Counted from the stretch's first letter, positions 10,643-23,596 are shown. The stretch: 64,000 bases of DNA from Siphonodentalium dalli (GCA_032622095.1 CP136065.1:60135094-60199093), one strand, 5' to 3'. The notes: generated by a model from the letters alone, not told the origin. A program made the numbers and translations.

Positions 10643-12185
10643 ACTCTCAGGTGCCAAATAAATGTGATGGCTGAATAAACATTTACCCCTAAAATTATTA
10701 ATAGTGTTGGCATTTTCACTATATATATCTAGTCCAAGTCTTCTTGTACTAAAACCAGCTAAGATATTGGGATGGCGATGCTGGTGTTTAGTCCAAGCCC
10801 GCTTGTATACCAATCCTATCACACGAGTTACGCCCACGATCTGTGGTGGGAATTTGTGGTGTATTTTACTCGATTTACCTAGCAAATCAATACATGATGC
10901 TATATACATCGGAAAGGCTTACATCTTATGGTCATAATGGTGTATAATAATCCAACTTTAATGTTAAATTACACATAGAATATTCCGGTTGATTGCCACA
11001 AATATCGATTTGTTTCTCTGTTTGTTTACGTTTTAATCGAAAGCCGAAGTGGTCCGAATAAGTTCGGCATAATCCGCTGTTTGTTCTGGGAATTCTACTT
11101 TCCGTTTCTATATATAGCGCGGGTTTTCCGAACAAAAATGGCGAAAACCGATCGCCCGAAAGTCCAGTTTTCTATGTGCTTTCAGAACAATTCCCGCACT
11201 AAAAACTTAATGACATAATGGAGGATCAGAATGGTAGTTATGTTGACAATTTTCGCAAGCAACTTGTCAAAATTGGAGCAAATTAGAACTCTTGTGTCTG
11301 ACTTTCCATGTGTGTGAGTTTCGTCCATGTGCATTTTGACTTTTGTGTTGATAAAATAATCGGAGAACCGAATCACACAGTTTCGAAATATAGTTCTTCT
11401 GTTTTAGTGGGACTTTTCAAACTTAAGGTTAAAAATTTATACAAATTTTGTTTGATTTTTTGTGTGCTTAACAAGAGCAGTATATTGCTCTGTTCGCTTA
11501 GTATATATCTTAATTTCGCCGAAGTCCACCAAATGTGGGAAATGTAGCACCATATTATTTATTCTAATACTCGTTGTGTTTACACTGTTTTAAACTTTGA
11601 GAGGGTTGTAATTCCCCGTAATTTATTTAATGTATTACATTTATATCTTCAATGTTTAATTAATATATTTATTATTTTATTTATTGACACACATAATTAC
11701 GATTACAATGGAGAATTCTTCGTAATTTGCGTTGTTGTCCAAAATCTACGGAATATTTTCAACGGAAAATGCCGAACACAGTTCGCGAGGTCAACCGAGT
11801 TCGCATACTTTTAAAAAATTGTAAACATTGAGGTAAATGTCTCTTTTCGCATTAAATTACCGTTTTAAATTCACAACTGATGTGGGTTTCAGATAAAATA
11901 GCATGTCTTCTGCGGAAAATATCCGTTTATTGTCGCAATTGTGATATTTTATTTCATATAATTGTGGTTTTATTTGAGCGGGTCACTAACGCTTAAGCCG
12001 TGTCATAAGCGAGCATTTAGGGCGGTCTTGGACTAAACACCAGCATCGCCATCCCAATATCTTAGCTGGTTTTAGTACAAGAAGACTTGGACTATATATA
12101 TATCATGACCAAATAATAGTGATGGCCAGCATATTCTTCCAAAATTAATAAGCGTGCCAGCACGTTTATTTGGCACCCAAGAGTA
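10643..12185. mobile_element. 1.5-kb element with subterminal inverted repeats
   Basis: A 68-bp sequence at 10730-10797 occurs in exact reverse complement at 12027-12094 (key part TAAAACCAGCTAAGATATTG). The outer ends are similar too (CTCTCAGGTGCCAAATAAA against CTCTTGGGTGCCAAATAAA). No transposase is recognisable in the interior. The exact borders and insertion duplication are uncertain. A related fragment lies at 20902-20975. Confidence 0.65.
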
Positions 12186-12408
12186 AGAGTATTAAGTCGT
12201 CTTTGACTTCTTAATGCAGATATAAACTACATATAGGAAAATGATTAACTGATCCTAATTTTGTTGAGTGATATGTACGTTTCAGCTCAACTTGGCAAAG
12301 AAAAACTTTTATATATACTAGTATGTATGAAATGTTATGGATAAAAGTACCATGTTTACATTAAAGATACTCATATGGCTGTGAGCAGGAGCACAGCTAG
12401 GATCTAAC

Positions 12409-14645
12409 TAGAGGTGCCACGATTATTGATTTTGATAATCGATAATCGGTCGTCAATAATCGACTATAATCGATTAATCGTACCTAATATTAATAACATC
12501 CGTGGAAGTATACCGTAATATGGCCTATTGCCTGGGTGCTCGTTAACTCAATAACTGCACTGTCGCTGGTCATTTGAGACATTGGCTGATGTAATTTTAA
12601 CGTTAATAAAGTGCATCATAAACTAGAGGTGCCACGATTATTTATTTTGATAATCGATAATCGGTTGTCAATAATCGACTATAATCGATTAATCGTACAT
12701 AATAATAATAACATCAGTAGAAGTATTCCGTAATATGGCCTATTGCCATATTGGCTGGATGCTGGTTAACTGCTTTCGCTGCTTGTTTGAGGCTTCGGCT
12801 GATGTAATTTTTGTGTTAATAAAGTGCATCATAAACCACCGGTAATGACTAATGAGCACAATGTGTTCAATACAAGCACAGTTCTCGGCGATGTCATGGT
12901 TATAATATTTGTGAGTTCATTGGAACGAACGTAGCGATTAATTTAACAGCCAAACATACAAGCAATATAAAAGTAGGAATGCACGACGGACCGACGGTGG
13001 TTCCTAAAAAAAAGGAATCTAATGTTACGGAAACTATAAGTTTCAGCGAACTTCCAGAGCATGGATAACAATTACAAAGGTGGGCCCCTGCCCGCAAATT
13101 TCAGGACTCATAAAAAAATAAGTATTTGGTAATAGTTAATTTCATTTAGCAGTCACCACACTATAATCGATAGCCTGTACTAGTAACATCTAAGTATACT
13201 TATACAAACAAAGTATACTTGCTGCAAATGACACCGCCGAGAATATCGCTGATTAAAATGCCGTAGGTTCCCTGATATCGAGAGAATGTCAATCAACTCC
13301 CCTTTGGTCCAATGAGATTCAAGTGCGAGGGCATTCAGTTCACTGACAGTCAGTCCATTTCAAAGACGTAATGCCGCCTTTCTTGTAGAAATATACAACG
13401 ATGTCGGCATAAGTTCAAAACTGCAGTGCCGCCATCATGGCGCCATGCAATTTGAAGAATATACAATGACTCGAAGAGTAACCATGTCATCAAATGAACT
13501 GCGGCTGTTTGCAACATATACTAGTAGTACTCAAGTTGTCGGAATCTCTTATCAGGGTATTCAACAATAACCGGCATTTTCCAACGTCCGAAATAAATAA
13601 CGCAGATTAATCGACGACGGAAATGGTAATCGATTATCGGCTTTATCAACGGTTCATCGATTATACGATTAATCGTGGCACCCCTATCATAAACCACTGT
13701 TAATGACTAATGAGCACAATGTATTGAATACCAGCACAGTTCTCAGCGATGTTATGGTTATAATATTTGTGAGTTCATTAGAACGAACGTAGCGATTAAT
13801 TTAAGTTTTAGGAATAGCCAAATACATAAACAAACAATACAAAAGTAGGAATGAACAATGGACCGCCGGTTGTTCCTACAGTAAATAAAGGAATCAAATG
13901 TTATGGAAACTATAAGTTTCATCAAACTTCCAGAACGTGCATGGTTAACAATCACAAACGTGTGCCCCACCTGCAAATTGCATGAATCAGAACAATTTTA
14001 AGTATTTGATAACAGTCTGTTTCATTCAGCATTCACCACACGATATGCGATAGCCTTTACTAGTAACTTCTAAGTATACATTTCTACTTATAATATCCAA
14101 ACAAAGTACACTTGCAATGCAATTGGGGAGAACATCACTGATTAAAATGCCATATATACATGTACATGTATATTGTTCCCTGGTTTTAGAGAGAATGTCA
14201 ATCAACTTCCCATTGGTCCAATCAGATTCAAGGGCGAGTGCATTCAGTTCATTGAACACGGTGACAGTCGGCACATTTCAAAGACATATTGCCACCTTTC
14301 AAGTATACAATGATGTCGCAATGTGTTCAAATCTACAGTGCGGCCAATTTGTAGAATATTCAACGATCCGACGAGAAACCATGTCGCATCATCAAATGAA
14401 CTGCCAACTGTTTGCAACATATATCAGTAGTACTCATGTTATTGGAATCTCTTTGGTACACGATCAAAGGATGTTAACACCTCGGTTGTAGATAGAACTG
14501 TGTAAAATAAACACTGTATTCAATAATACCCGGCATCTTCTGACATCCGATATAAATAACACAGATTAATCAACGATTAAAATGGTAATCGATTATCGGC
14601 TTTATCAACGGTTCATCGATTATACGATTAATCGTGGCACCTCTA
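12409..14645. mobile_element. hAT-like element, outer copy of a self-nest
   Basis: The ends are TAGAGGTGCCACGATTATTG and ATCGTGGCACCTCTA. A perfect 8-bp duplication, gatctaac, flanks it (12401-12408 and 14646-14653). Subterminal ATCGATTA-type repeats are abundant. The element is about 1.17 kb once the inner copy (12624-13686) is removed. Open frames at 12900-13097 and 13758-13976 are simply the same non-coding stretch in the two related copies. Confidence 0.9.
12624..13686. mobile_element. hAT-like element nested in its own relative
   Basis: It has the same TAGAGGTGCCACGATTA end as the surrounding element and a right end ATCGTGGCACCCCTA. A perfect 8-bp duplication, tcataaac, flanks it at 12616-12623 and 13687-13694. 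It is 1,063 bp long, close to the length of the outer copy. No transposase is encoded. Confidence 0.9.
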
Positions 14646-14653
14646 GATCTAAC

Positions 14654-16010
14654 ATGTAGAAAGGGGGCACAATGGTACAGGACATTAAATTAATAAATAT
14701 ACTAGTATATATTATTTAATAAAATTGGAAGAAATAACTGTCCCCGGTCCCTTTTGTGTTTATGTTGGGGAGGTAAGTCTACTACGTGAGAACAATAAAC
14801 ATGACTTGATACATGAGTTTAAAGAGTTAAAACCCCCAGGTGTGTGATGGGTTGTGGATTGGTGGGCATGATTTTTGCAATTTCAATTTCCCGAGAGTGG
14901 ATCTCAGGCCTGCTTTATGCCTTGTTTGGGACTTGTGGAACATAGGAACACTGTCAACAGACATGGTGGGTGTGTATCTATCTATATATATATATTGTAT
15001 ATCACGTGACTTTGTTATTGAAATCAAGCTTTCCGATTGGTTGGCTACTCGACTCTATTAGTCGTAGTTGTATACTACGCCTTCAAGTCTCTCCCAACGT
15101 GCACTATGCATATGTAGTTTTGACTACTAAAAATAGTAACGAACACTACATCAAACTTTGTTCTGAAACTACTTGTTATTTCGCCGCTGATCCAAATTAA
15201 AGCTTCAGTAAGGCGAACATCAATTGTCTGAACTTAGTAAAAGTTGAAAATAGTAGTTTCCTACTGCTAAATCAAAATATTTGTTCGATACAATATAATA
15301 ATTAGAGCACGACTTGTCGTGAAATACGCCAATATAGTACATAGTGCACAACCTCACTATGCACTATATCGGTGTATTTCACTCCAAGCCATGCTCTATT
15401 TATTAAATAATTCACCTCACCCAGAAATGGCATCTTCTGATTGGTCGAGAGCTGTGTTCTATATTGTGTAGTGCAGCTGCAAAAACAATATATCCATATT
15501 TCCCTACTTACTTGCGCTAATGTCACTCCATTAGTGGCAACATACAATCTTCTTTTTTTGCCTTTCTGTTGTTGTTTTATTTAGTAGATAAAATGTTCAG
15601 TTACTTTTAAATGTGAAAACTATTCTGCAGTCCTTCCCACGAGGAAAACACAGTGAGAGCATTTATTTGCTCCCGTAATTCAGAAGACGGTGTAATATTG
15701 CACCCATACTATAATTGTAAGTTGGGTTTTTCTCAAACAGACATATGTCTAGTTACACTTTAATATGTCATAGTTGAACTGAGATGGTAAAGGATCTAAA
15801 TAAACCTTCAAATAGTTCACTATTGAACCAACAATTACAGTCTCCATTAGTATTTTGAGATGAGGGAAGGGTGCGAATTTTAGCACCCGTGATTTGAAAA
15901 TTACGAGTGCGTACGGGTGCGAGAGCAATCACTCCCGTCTCCTGGGAAGAACTGATTCTGTAATGCCCACAAACAACACAGTGATTGAGATTGATGTTGA
16001 TATATTACAG
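14654..16010. other. Intron sequence without recognised gene
   Basis: Apart from the hairpin at 15302-15398 I see only AT-rich sequence and chance open frames. The stretch ends at the FIGNL1 acceptor at 16010. Confidence 0.6.
15302..15398. mobile_element. Short hairpin MITE, about 97 bp
   Basis: The sequence from TAGAGCACGACTTG to CCAAGCCATGCTCTA is an imperfect inverted repeat with its centre near 15350, so it can fold into one long hairpin. The short length and TA-rich borders suggest a Tc1/mariner-type MITE, but the family is not identified. Confidence 0.6.
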
Positions 16011-16296
16011 GAAAAAAAAGACGCTCTTGATCAAGGTTATTTGAGCCTCAAGAAGATTAGACCTCCATCAAGCTGTGGACCAAATGGGGATTTTGTTTGT
16101 GACATGCCACCCACAAAGATACATCCTCATGAACAATCATTACTTTTTCCTGTTGATACTGACAGTGCTAATTCTAGACAGCAGCAAGGAAAGCTGAACA
16201 AAGCTGGCTTCTACAATTTCAAGCCCACAGAAAACTCCTCGAACACGGACAAAGGAAGAACAAATTTTCAACAGAGACAGCCTTTATTCAATTCTG
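16011..16296 (+). CDS. FIGNL1: FIGNL1 linker exon (disordered region)
   Basis: The acceptor is ATATTACAG|GAA and the donor AATTCTG|GTAACA. The exon enters in phase 0 and leaves in phase 1, giving 95 residues from EKKDALDQGY to RQPLFNS. The composition is rich in N, Q, S, P and K without globular motifs, as expected for the long poorly conserved linker before the RAD51-binding region of FIGNL1. The assignment depends on phase: it joins the exons on both sides without a stop. The open frame continues beyond the donor into a MITE, which is why it looks longer. Confidence 0.82.
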
Positions 16297-16321
16297 GTAA
16301 CAGGAATCATCAAAGTAATGA

Positions 16322-16515
16322 CAGTAATGCCCTAAATAATCGACTCCTTTACCACAGCAGAATTATGATAACTTTTCAGGATTTAGTTGGAAATATGCCT
16401 TGTTGCCATTCATCGGAAAGCTCTCAGTGAGAGCTTTCCGATGAATGGCAACAAGACATATTTCCAACTAACTCCTGAAAAATTGCCCATAATTCTGCTA
16501 TGTTATGGCAAATTA
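16322..16515. mobile_element. Palindromic MITE, near full length
   Basis: It starts CAGTAATGCCCTAAATAATC, turns at AAAGCTCTCAGTGAGAGCTTT and returns through CAACAAGACATATTTCCAAC to the AATTCTGCTATG region. It can fold into a stem of about 90 bp. It begins 25 bp after the donor of the linker exon and extends that exon's open frame by chance. Confidence 0.85.
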
Positions 16516-16599
16516 TATTGCAACATATTCAAACATTTTTGGCCAGGTTGAAGATCGGTCCCATGACCTCATCGTCTTGCCCTGGCTGCAAAGATGAAG

Positions 16600-17098
16600 T
16601 AGTACGCGCTTTGAATATAATGTATTATTATACTGGAATCAGCTTGTCTGTTCGTCTGTCGGTGCATCCGTCTGTCCATCCATATGTTCCGTATGTCTGT
16701 CTGTGGACGCAATTTTGTCCAGGCTTTTATTCCTACAATATTTTATAAATTTTGTTTAAACTTGGCACAGATATTCAGTACCATGGGAACCTGTGCACCT
16801 GCGACTGTGAGGTCTGTTTGACATTTTTTTGTGGAGTTATCCCCCTTTTTCGACTTAGAACATTTTCAATACCTGTTCAGGAGTATACCTTTGTGTGAGC
16901 TTTTATTCCTACATTTTTTGGTAATTTTTTTTAAAACTTGGCACAGATATTTAGTACCATAGGAACCTGTCCACCTGTTATTATGAGGTATGTCTGAGTT
17001 TGTTTTGTGGAGTTATCCACTTTTTCAACTTAGAAAATATTCAATATGTGGGGTATACCTTAGTCCCATCTGGGACAGGCCCATATATCTCTAGTTTT
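16600..17098 (+). mobile_element. Pearl-like element
   Basis: It opens with a TCTGTCGG..TCCGTCTGTCC tract, then has two monomers with AAACTTGGCACAGATATT, TGGAGTTATCC and TCGACTTAGAA segments. It closes with hairpin GTCCCatctGGGAC (17063-17076) and CTCTAGTTTTTT. The architecture matches the other pearl-like copies. Confidence 0.65.
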
Positions 17099-17184
17099 TT
17101 CTGGCATTTGTTTTTACATGATATCTAATTTAGCAACACTTGGTTAGATTGAAATTAGTTAGAAATTATCATTCATACTTTCAG

Positions 17185-17243
17185 ATAGTGGTATGAACAC
17201 ATATCATCCAGTAACTTCTGTGCCTGTGTTAAGGCAATCTGAG
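17185..17243 (+). CDS. FIGNL1: FIGNL1 small linker exon
   Basis: The 59-nt exon lies between CATACTTTCAG|AT and CTGAG|GTGAGT. With one base from the previous exon it encodes DSGMNTYHPVTSVPVLRQSE and leaves in phase 0, matching the next exon's entry phase. The sequence is not conserved enough to align, but both splice sites are strong and the frame is open. Confidence 0.75.
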
Positions 17244-17641
17244 GTGAGTTACCACTACCTTAACCCTTTCTGTACTTAAGCATCATTAATGAGTAATTAT
17301 CCCATAGGAAATATTCAGATAATAAGTTCAACAAGCGACCATATTATCTAAACATTTCCCTCAATAAATAGGGGTCCTTCTGCACTTTTATTTATCTGTC
17401 ATCCCTCCCCTATGGCCCTATCAATACATATTAACTGGGAGAATCCATTTAGTATAGAAATGGTTAATAGATAGTTATATAGCGCTTATCACAGGCAACT
17501 CCAAACCTTTTTAATTCGGTATTACCCCAGTCATGGATCAATGCCGATTCTAAGACATTGAGCCATTTTACAGGTGCTTCATTAGAGCAGAAAGATATGC
17601 ACACTCAGAATTCACAGGTAAAATTAAATTACTCGGTTTAA

Positions 17642-20600
17642 CCCTTCAGTGCCAAGTCCGATTTTTGTATCAACCCATATTTCGTTGATCATTTTTCAAA
17701 TTTATTGATTATAATAATGTGATACATTGATGGAAAGAGCTCTTAGAGCTCTTTCCATCTATGTATCAGATTATTATAAAATCGGACTTGGCACTTAACC
17801 CTTTGGCGAGTAGAACGACATATACAGGTATGTCGTCTATCGGTTGAGGAGTAGAACGACATATACAGCTATGCTCAGAGTAAGCGACCTGTTTTAACGA
17901 GGTGTACATGCATTCATACCGCGGTGCAATACCGCGACATACCGCCGATTCGCGGTTGAACTACCACGCGGGTACCGCGGTACCACCGCGACGTTCGCGG
18001 TACCACCGCACTTCAAACGGTAACGGATGTTGGTACCGCGGTGGCATGCGGTAATGCACCGCACAAACGCGGTGACATTACCGCCAAGCGGTACCGTTTT
18101 TAGAACGCGGTTAATGATGGGATTCGATGGCTGACCGTTAATCTTCCAAAATAGGACGGCCGTTCTCACGATCTCCGTCCATGGTTGTGTACCGTAAAGT
18201 GTATTATTAAAATATTGAAACAGATGAAAGCCGAATATCGGGAAATATGCACATTATAACGGGCTTCCAGTTTAAGTAAAGGTAAGTATAAGTTACTTTG
18301 AGAAAGTCAATTTTTCAATTAATGTGAATATTAAAAAATTACAACAACATTTCTAGTCTCGTTTTATCGCCTACAATTCCCATAAATGACACTATTTGTA
18401 ATCAGTGTTGGTTATCGGGAAGGGAACAAATGATTTCGGTCATTTTAGACAGCTCGATAAATCCGGTATCTACAGTTTATATCAATGTTCAGATGTACGT
18501 GATGGAATGATAACGACCACTATTTAAATAGTCCCCAGAATGAATATCGTTATTAACTTTATTGACATTCATTAACTGCAAATCACAAACACCATTTGTT
18601 CGTATGACGGGAATTATTGTCTTAGTATAAAAGACACAAAATGGAACTCCTGAATATCCAGGAAAAAACAAATTCTGCGCAAAAGCACGTGTCACTGATT
18701 ATGTCATACTGCAGCTGGCAGACTTTGTTAATATAGGTCACGGGGAACTTAAATTAAGATGTCGTCATGTCTTTTTATAACTGGGCTCAATGGGTGAAAT
18801 AAATATGTGTTTTGTTGATGGTGCTATTATATAGTAAAACTACACACATGACGCGCGAATGGCTGTTTTGTGTTTTGGACACTTGTATGTCCATTACTTC
18901 AAATGCGTCCGTTTGGCTTACATAATGCTCGCAGAAGGTAGTTCAGATATTTATCGATCTATTTTGGTCTCATTCGATCTTTAAATTGAGCTATTTATAA
19001 ATATTTGTCGCACAAAAGTGAGACAAACGCTCTTTATTGCTACCGTATCGGGAATAAACTAACAAGGACTAAAACACACCGGATTCGATCACTTGAAATA
19101 ATTATGTTACAATGTTAACCTCTGTAATACTGTATATAACCAAACAAACGTATTTAGAGTTCATTATCCAACACCATGCATGTTTTTTTCCGAATAACGA
19201 TTAGATAGGAATACCGGTATGTGATATAATTTATACTGCGACCCACCGAGAACTACAAGTGCACGCCGTCGCCAAAAGTTGCAATTTCACATCAAACGAT
19301 GCCGCCCGACACGCACTCGATAGCTGAATGAATGTTCACGTAACAAAAGCAGACTGATTTGACAACGTTGTGTCTTTCAATGTTTGGTGTTTTGCGTTTG
19401 TCTTTTGTCGCACACATTGGTGATGATAACAACTTTACTTTGACATGACATGTGCCACGCTTTCTAAGTTATACATGTTATTCCCACCGACAAGAAATCT
19501 TCAGCCGCAAATGTTTGTAAATTGATTTACTGTTTCACGCATGCGTACAATCATACGTCTTGGCGATAATATACTATTTACGCGCCGAATGTGTTTGGGT
19601 TATGAACAAAACTATAGATTTGAACGAATATGAATATTTCTGCAATGATCGCCGCCCTGGCCTCTAACACTAAAATCGGACTCAAGTGTTACTAACGCAC
19701 CGTCCCCGCTGGTTTCGACCAAATTCAGAGAATTGGAGGATTTACTTTTCCCATTTTATGAGAAATTTATATTTCGGAAACACAAAAAAAAAACCCAACA
19801 AATTCCGCATGAGTGGAAACCGATATAGGAATCGGGTGCGTAAATCATTTGACGATATGTTAGATAGTTGCATGCTAACAACAAAAATATTACTCCACGG
19901 TGTGTTGCGTAATCCAGTCGCCGTAAGCAACTATAGTTGAGTTCAAAAACCGCCGACGTGATTAAACGTGATGTACGTGTACATTTCTAATTTGTTACAT
20001 GTAAACCTGACATGTGTTCATATGTAATCCGATTGCATTATTATTAATTTATATTCATTACGCATATATAATTACGTGCAGCTTACTGTATTCATTGAAA
20101 ACAAAAGTTCATAAACATTTACCTACCGTGTGACACCTTGTTTCAGTCGCGTTCTCTCCGCGGTGGAGGGCCGTTAGCGGTAATTTGAACGCGGTTACGA
20201 AAGAATTACCGCGGTGTACGGCGGTAACGAACACCAATAACGCGGTGACATGCGGTAATCAACGGTAAGAATACCGTACCAGTACCGCGGGTCAACCGCC
20301 CTCCGTCGCGGTACAGAATGATAACCGCGGTATTTTGGTGGTAACACCGCGGTAGTTACCGGCCCATAACCTCGTTAAACAGGTCGCTTACTGAGAGCAT
20401 AGCTGTATGTCGTTTCAGGAAGTGTTATTTTACGTAGACATACCGGTAACTTCAATAAATCATCTGATTTATAAATGATTTGTATAGGAGTTATTTTGAT
20501 TAATATAATGTCCCAAATGTATAAGTGCAATCGATTATGATAACACACGTTAACAAAAAATGCACATAAATTAAAACAAATTATTGGACCCTTTTGACCT

Positions 20601-20695
20601 GAAATTATTAATAATTATTGCCATGACGTTGACGTTAAATTTACTCATGACGTCAAGTATATGACGTTACAGATACTCTCCAAAGGGTTAAAGGG
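17642..20695. mobile_element. Palindromic MITE split by a nested element
   Basis: TTAA (17638-17641 and 20696-20699) flanks it. The left half begins CCCTTCAGTGCCAAGTCCGA and folds at AAGAGCTCTTAGAGCTCTTT (around 17746). The right half, AATCGGACTTGGCACTTAA, is interrupted at its internal TTAA by the element 17799-20687, after which AGGG|TTAA completes it. Without the insert it would be about 165 bp. Confidence 0.85.
17799..20687. mobile_element. 2.9-kb piggyBac-like non-autonomous element
   Basis: The ends are CCCTTTGGCGAGTA and, in reverse complement, CCCTTTGGAGAGTA, with TTAA on both sides (17795-17798 and 20688-20691). TTAA plus a CCCT-type end is the piggyBac signature. The subterminal parts (about 17900-18180 and 20150-20370) are packed with ACCGCGGT-type palindromes in an otherwise AT-rich region. 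No transposase frame is recognisable in the roughly 1.9-kb interior. Confidence 0.85.
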
Positions 20696-20901
20696 TTAAG
20701 GGCAAATTGAAGCGATATATTCACATAGTTCAATAACAGGCCGTTCTGGTCAAAAATGTCATATCAAATTAATAATACATTAGTAATAGATTGGGGGCCC
20801 AACAGTGTTGAGAGGCTTATTCATTTCATACTCAACTCAACATTCTCAGCAATATTTCTTTTGGAAATGCTCTATCTATTCTCGGGAGTACTCCCAACAA
20901 T

Positions 20902-20975
20902 AGTCCAAGTCTGCTCGTACTAAAACCAGCTATGATATTGGGATAGCGAGATGCAAATTTTAGTACGAGCATGTC
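20902..20975. repeat. Fragment of the 10643-12185 element family
   Basis: AGTCCAAGTCTGCTCGTACTAAAACCAGCTATGATATTGGGAT-like sequence matches the 68-bp subterminal repeat of the 10.6-12.2 kb element, followed by TTTTAGTACGAGCA in inverted orientation. The region 20700-21670 otherwise shows nothing recognisable. Confidence 0.7.
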
Positions 20976-21672
20976 CCATTGCCATTTGTATGACATGAGT
21001 TATGCGTTAAGTGACCAGCTCACATAAACCACGATTGCGAAATAAACGGGTTTATTGTGTAGATGACATGCTATTTGTTCTGAAAACCACATCAGTTTGC
21101 TGTATCGTGAAGGACTTTTGCAAGCGGCCGTCATAGAGAAATCATAAACTTTTGAAGTGGTTTGCTTCTAAAACATAAAAAAATATTGTAGCATAGCTCT
21201 TTGGTATTCTCACATGGTATTGTGATTTTAGTAATTACTGGCAGTAATTATTGGTGAGTTTATTTCGCTTTCTATTACGTACATTGTATTTGCACATAAT
21301 TGTGTGATTTCACTCCACTTTTATCATATCAAAGTGCACTTTAGTCATTATTTTTCGTAATAGCATTTAATATTCTAGCAAACATAGTTTATATTAATAT
21401 ACCCATTCAGCCAATTATTATTCAATTATCACTAATTATTGATCATATTAATGCATTTTATCAGCAATTTGTTGTGATTCACTGTTCATACATATTTATC
21501 AACTTGTTATGCGATAGACTTCATTTAAGTTCTGCCAATCACTGTCAGTCATATCACCCTGGGAGCACCGAGCTGATCAGCTGAAATTCATGCTCGACCA
21601 AAATCTTCGGCATTTTGTTTATGTTAAAAAAAACTTTAAATATTTACAACCAGATATTAAATTATCTCAATA

Positions 21673-23283
21673 AGGCCAAACAAAAAAAGTGTTTTGATTC
21701 TCAGGCAATTTTTTTTGAGAATCGATGAGGGATCGAGGGTTTTATTTTTTATTTTTGTTATGGGGATAATGCCCATAGTTAGCATGGGTTATTATACCTT
21801 CCCAGGTTAAGAAAATGTAAGGAGAACATTGTTTTGATATAAACTAATGTATTCCACTATAAAGAATTATCACATTGTACTACCCGTACATCAAATCTGA
21901 AATAAAGAATGACATAAATATATGACATTGTACTATCCGTACATCATATAGGGATTTACCAGAATGATATATATATATACAATGTATATTTCAATTTACT
22001 GTTGTTGATATATTTGATATATGTATGTACCTTTTAGTATATATCTATTTATATCTATCTATATACTTTAATATTTATCCATCTATACTATAGTAACTAT
22101 ACATGCTAGCCATAAAAACTTCAAATACTATTATATTAAACCAGCATACACATTGCCAATACACACCATATTTTTTTCCGGTTTGCGTTCACGAAATTGG
22201 AAATCTCAGAATTGTTTACCACACGAAAAGTGGGTTATCTATCTTTTCGAATTGATAGATAAAATGCTGAAATATTTGAACACATTTGACTTAATAAACT
22301 TGGGGTTTGGGCAGCTTGTGGTGACAATATACCTGGTAGTTATTGTTGCCTAGTGTCTGTTTTTGAATACTAACACATACACCATTGTATGTCTATCGTA
22401 TTCGATGTTTGGAACATAACTAATTTCTGTTTTCTAGTCTCCTATTTTCGTGTTATCAATTGACAGCTTCGGTCAAATTGAAAATCGTAATAAAATGGTT
22501 CAACGCATAAATCCACGTCGAACTTAGCCGCACCATATCTTGTGAACTCATTGACTATTGATCCCTTGATTGACTTTTATCCAAACCACTTATAATTTAT
22601 ATATATATAATTCCCATCCATGTTGGTAATTCAAACATGAGCACTTGATATTCCCTAATGTAATCACCACCTGAGATAATTATAATAATTTTTATTTCTC
22701 ATTGACGAGTGATTACAATATTTAATTTCTATAACCCTTACAATGATCACCTATTAACATAGTCTTGGTAATATGACTTTTCTCATTGACGAGTGATCAC
22801 TTGATTGAACTCTAACACAGTCATTACCCGCAAAATTATTGACCAGTGATTACTTGATTTTGTCCAATATATGTTACTTTAAATACCTTATAATTGTATG
22901 TTCACTGATTTAACTCATTTTGTTATACGGTATACCAGTTATAATCTCACTATCGCACCTGTTCGGGTTACGCCCGTACACCCGACTGTTTTCCCTTTAT
23001 TATGGCTTTAAAATCCATGACGTGTGTCTTCACCCGTGCATACGGTGCTCATATCCATATTTTCCTCCTGCTTGGCGCACGCCTTCCACAGAATCTTTCA
23101 AGAGGGATGTATCCATTTTTACATTCTTTCCGATGTATACGATCTATACGATGTTTTTGCTGGCAGTAGCTGAGATGCCTACATGAAACTTTGTGTCACT
23201 TTTACGTATGAAGTAATTGGCGAGTAATCACTTTTTTCCAGACGCGGCTATGCCGGAGAATCAAAACACTTTTTTGTTTGGCC
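21673..23283. mobile_element. 1.6-kb element with 34-bp inverted ends
   Basis: GGCCAAACAAAAAAAGTGTT at the left returns in reverse complement at the right (23250-23283), both continuing TTGATTCTC(A/C)GGCA. The interior carries diverged direct repeats of CTCATTGACGAGTGAT (22713-22850). An 88-residue frame at 22920-23186 is not recognised. The superfamily is unknown; a TA duplication is possible. Confidence 0.6.
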
Positions 23284-23596
23284 TAAAATTGATAATTTTA
23301 ATATATATAATTATTATTATGAAAATAACTTATATTTTTTTTCTTCAAAATATAATACCTTTAAGTGTTTAACTGGATACTTTCTGATTAGTAGTTACTC
23401 TATTCTCATTAATTCAGCTCATGCTGGTTGTTAAGCTTGTCAACTGGACATCCCTAGAAATTAATCATTAGGGTATTTTGTTTTACTTTCATCTTCTTAT
23501 AGACTATAGTATCTGACCACTCCAATGCATGCTTTGTATCTGAATTGGAGAATCTGTAATCAAAGGGTTAAAATAGGAAACATTCTTTCATCACAG

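Noticed and set aside
12900-13976. Pair of related minus-strand frames suggesting a gene family
   Set aside because: They are the same non-coding part of the two nested hAT-like copies, with unconserved frames.
15894-16430. 178-residue open frame read as one gene
   Set aside because: Only 16011-16296 is exon. The start is intron and the end runs into a palindromic MITE.
17571-17618. Possible small exon ending AATTCACAG|GTAAAA
   Set aside because: The exons at 17185 and 23597 already join in phase 0. The obvious acceptor gives a stop in that phase, so there is no support for inclusion.
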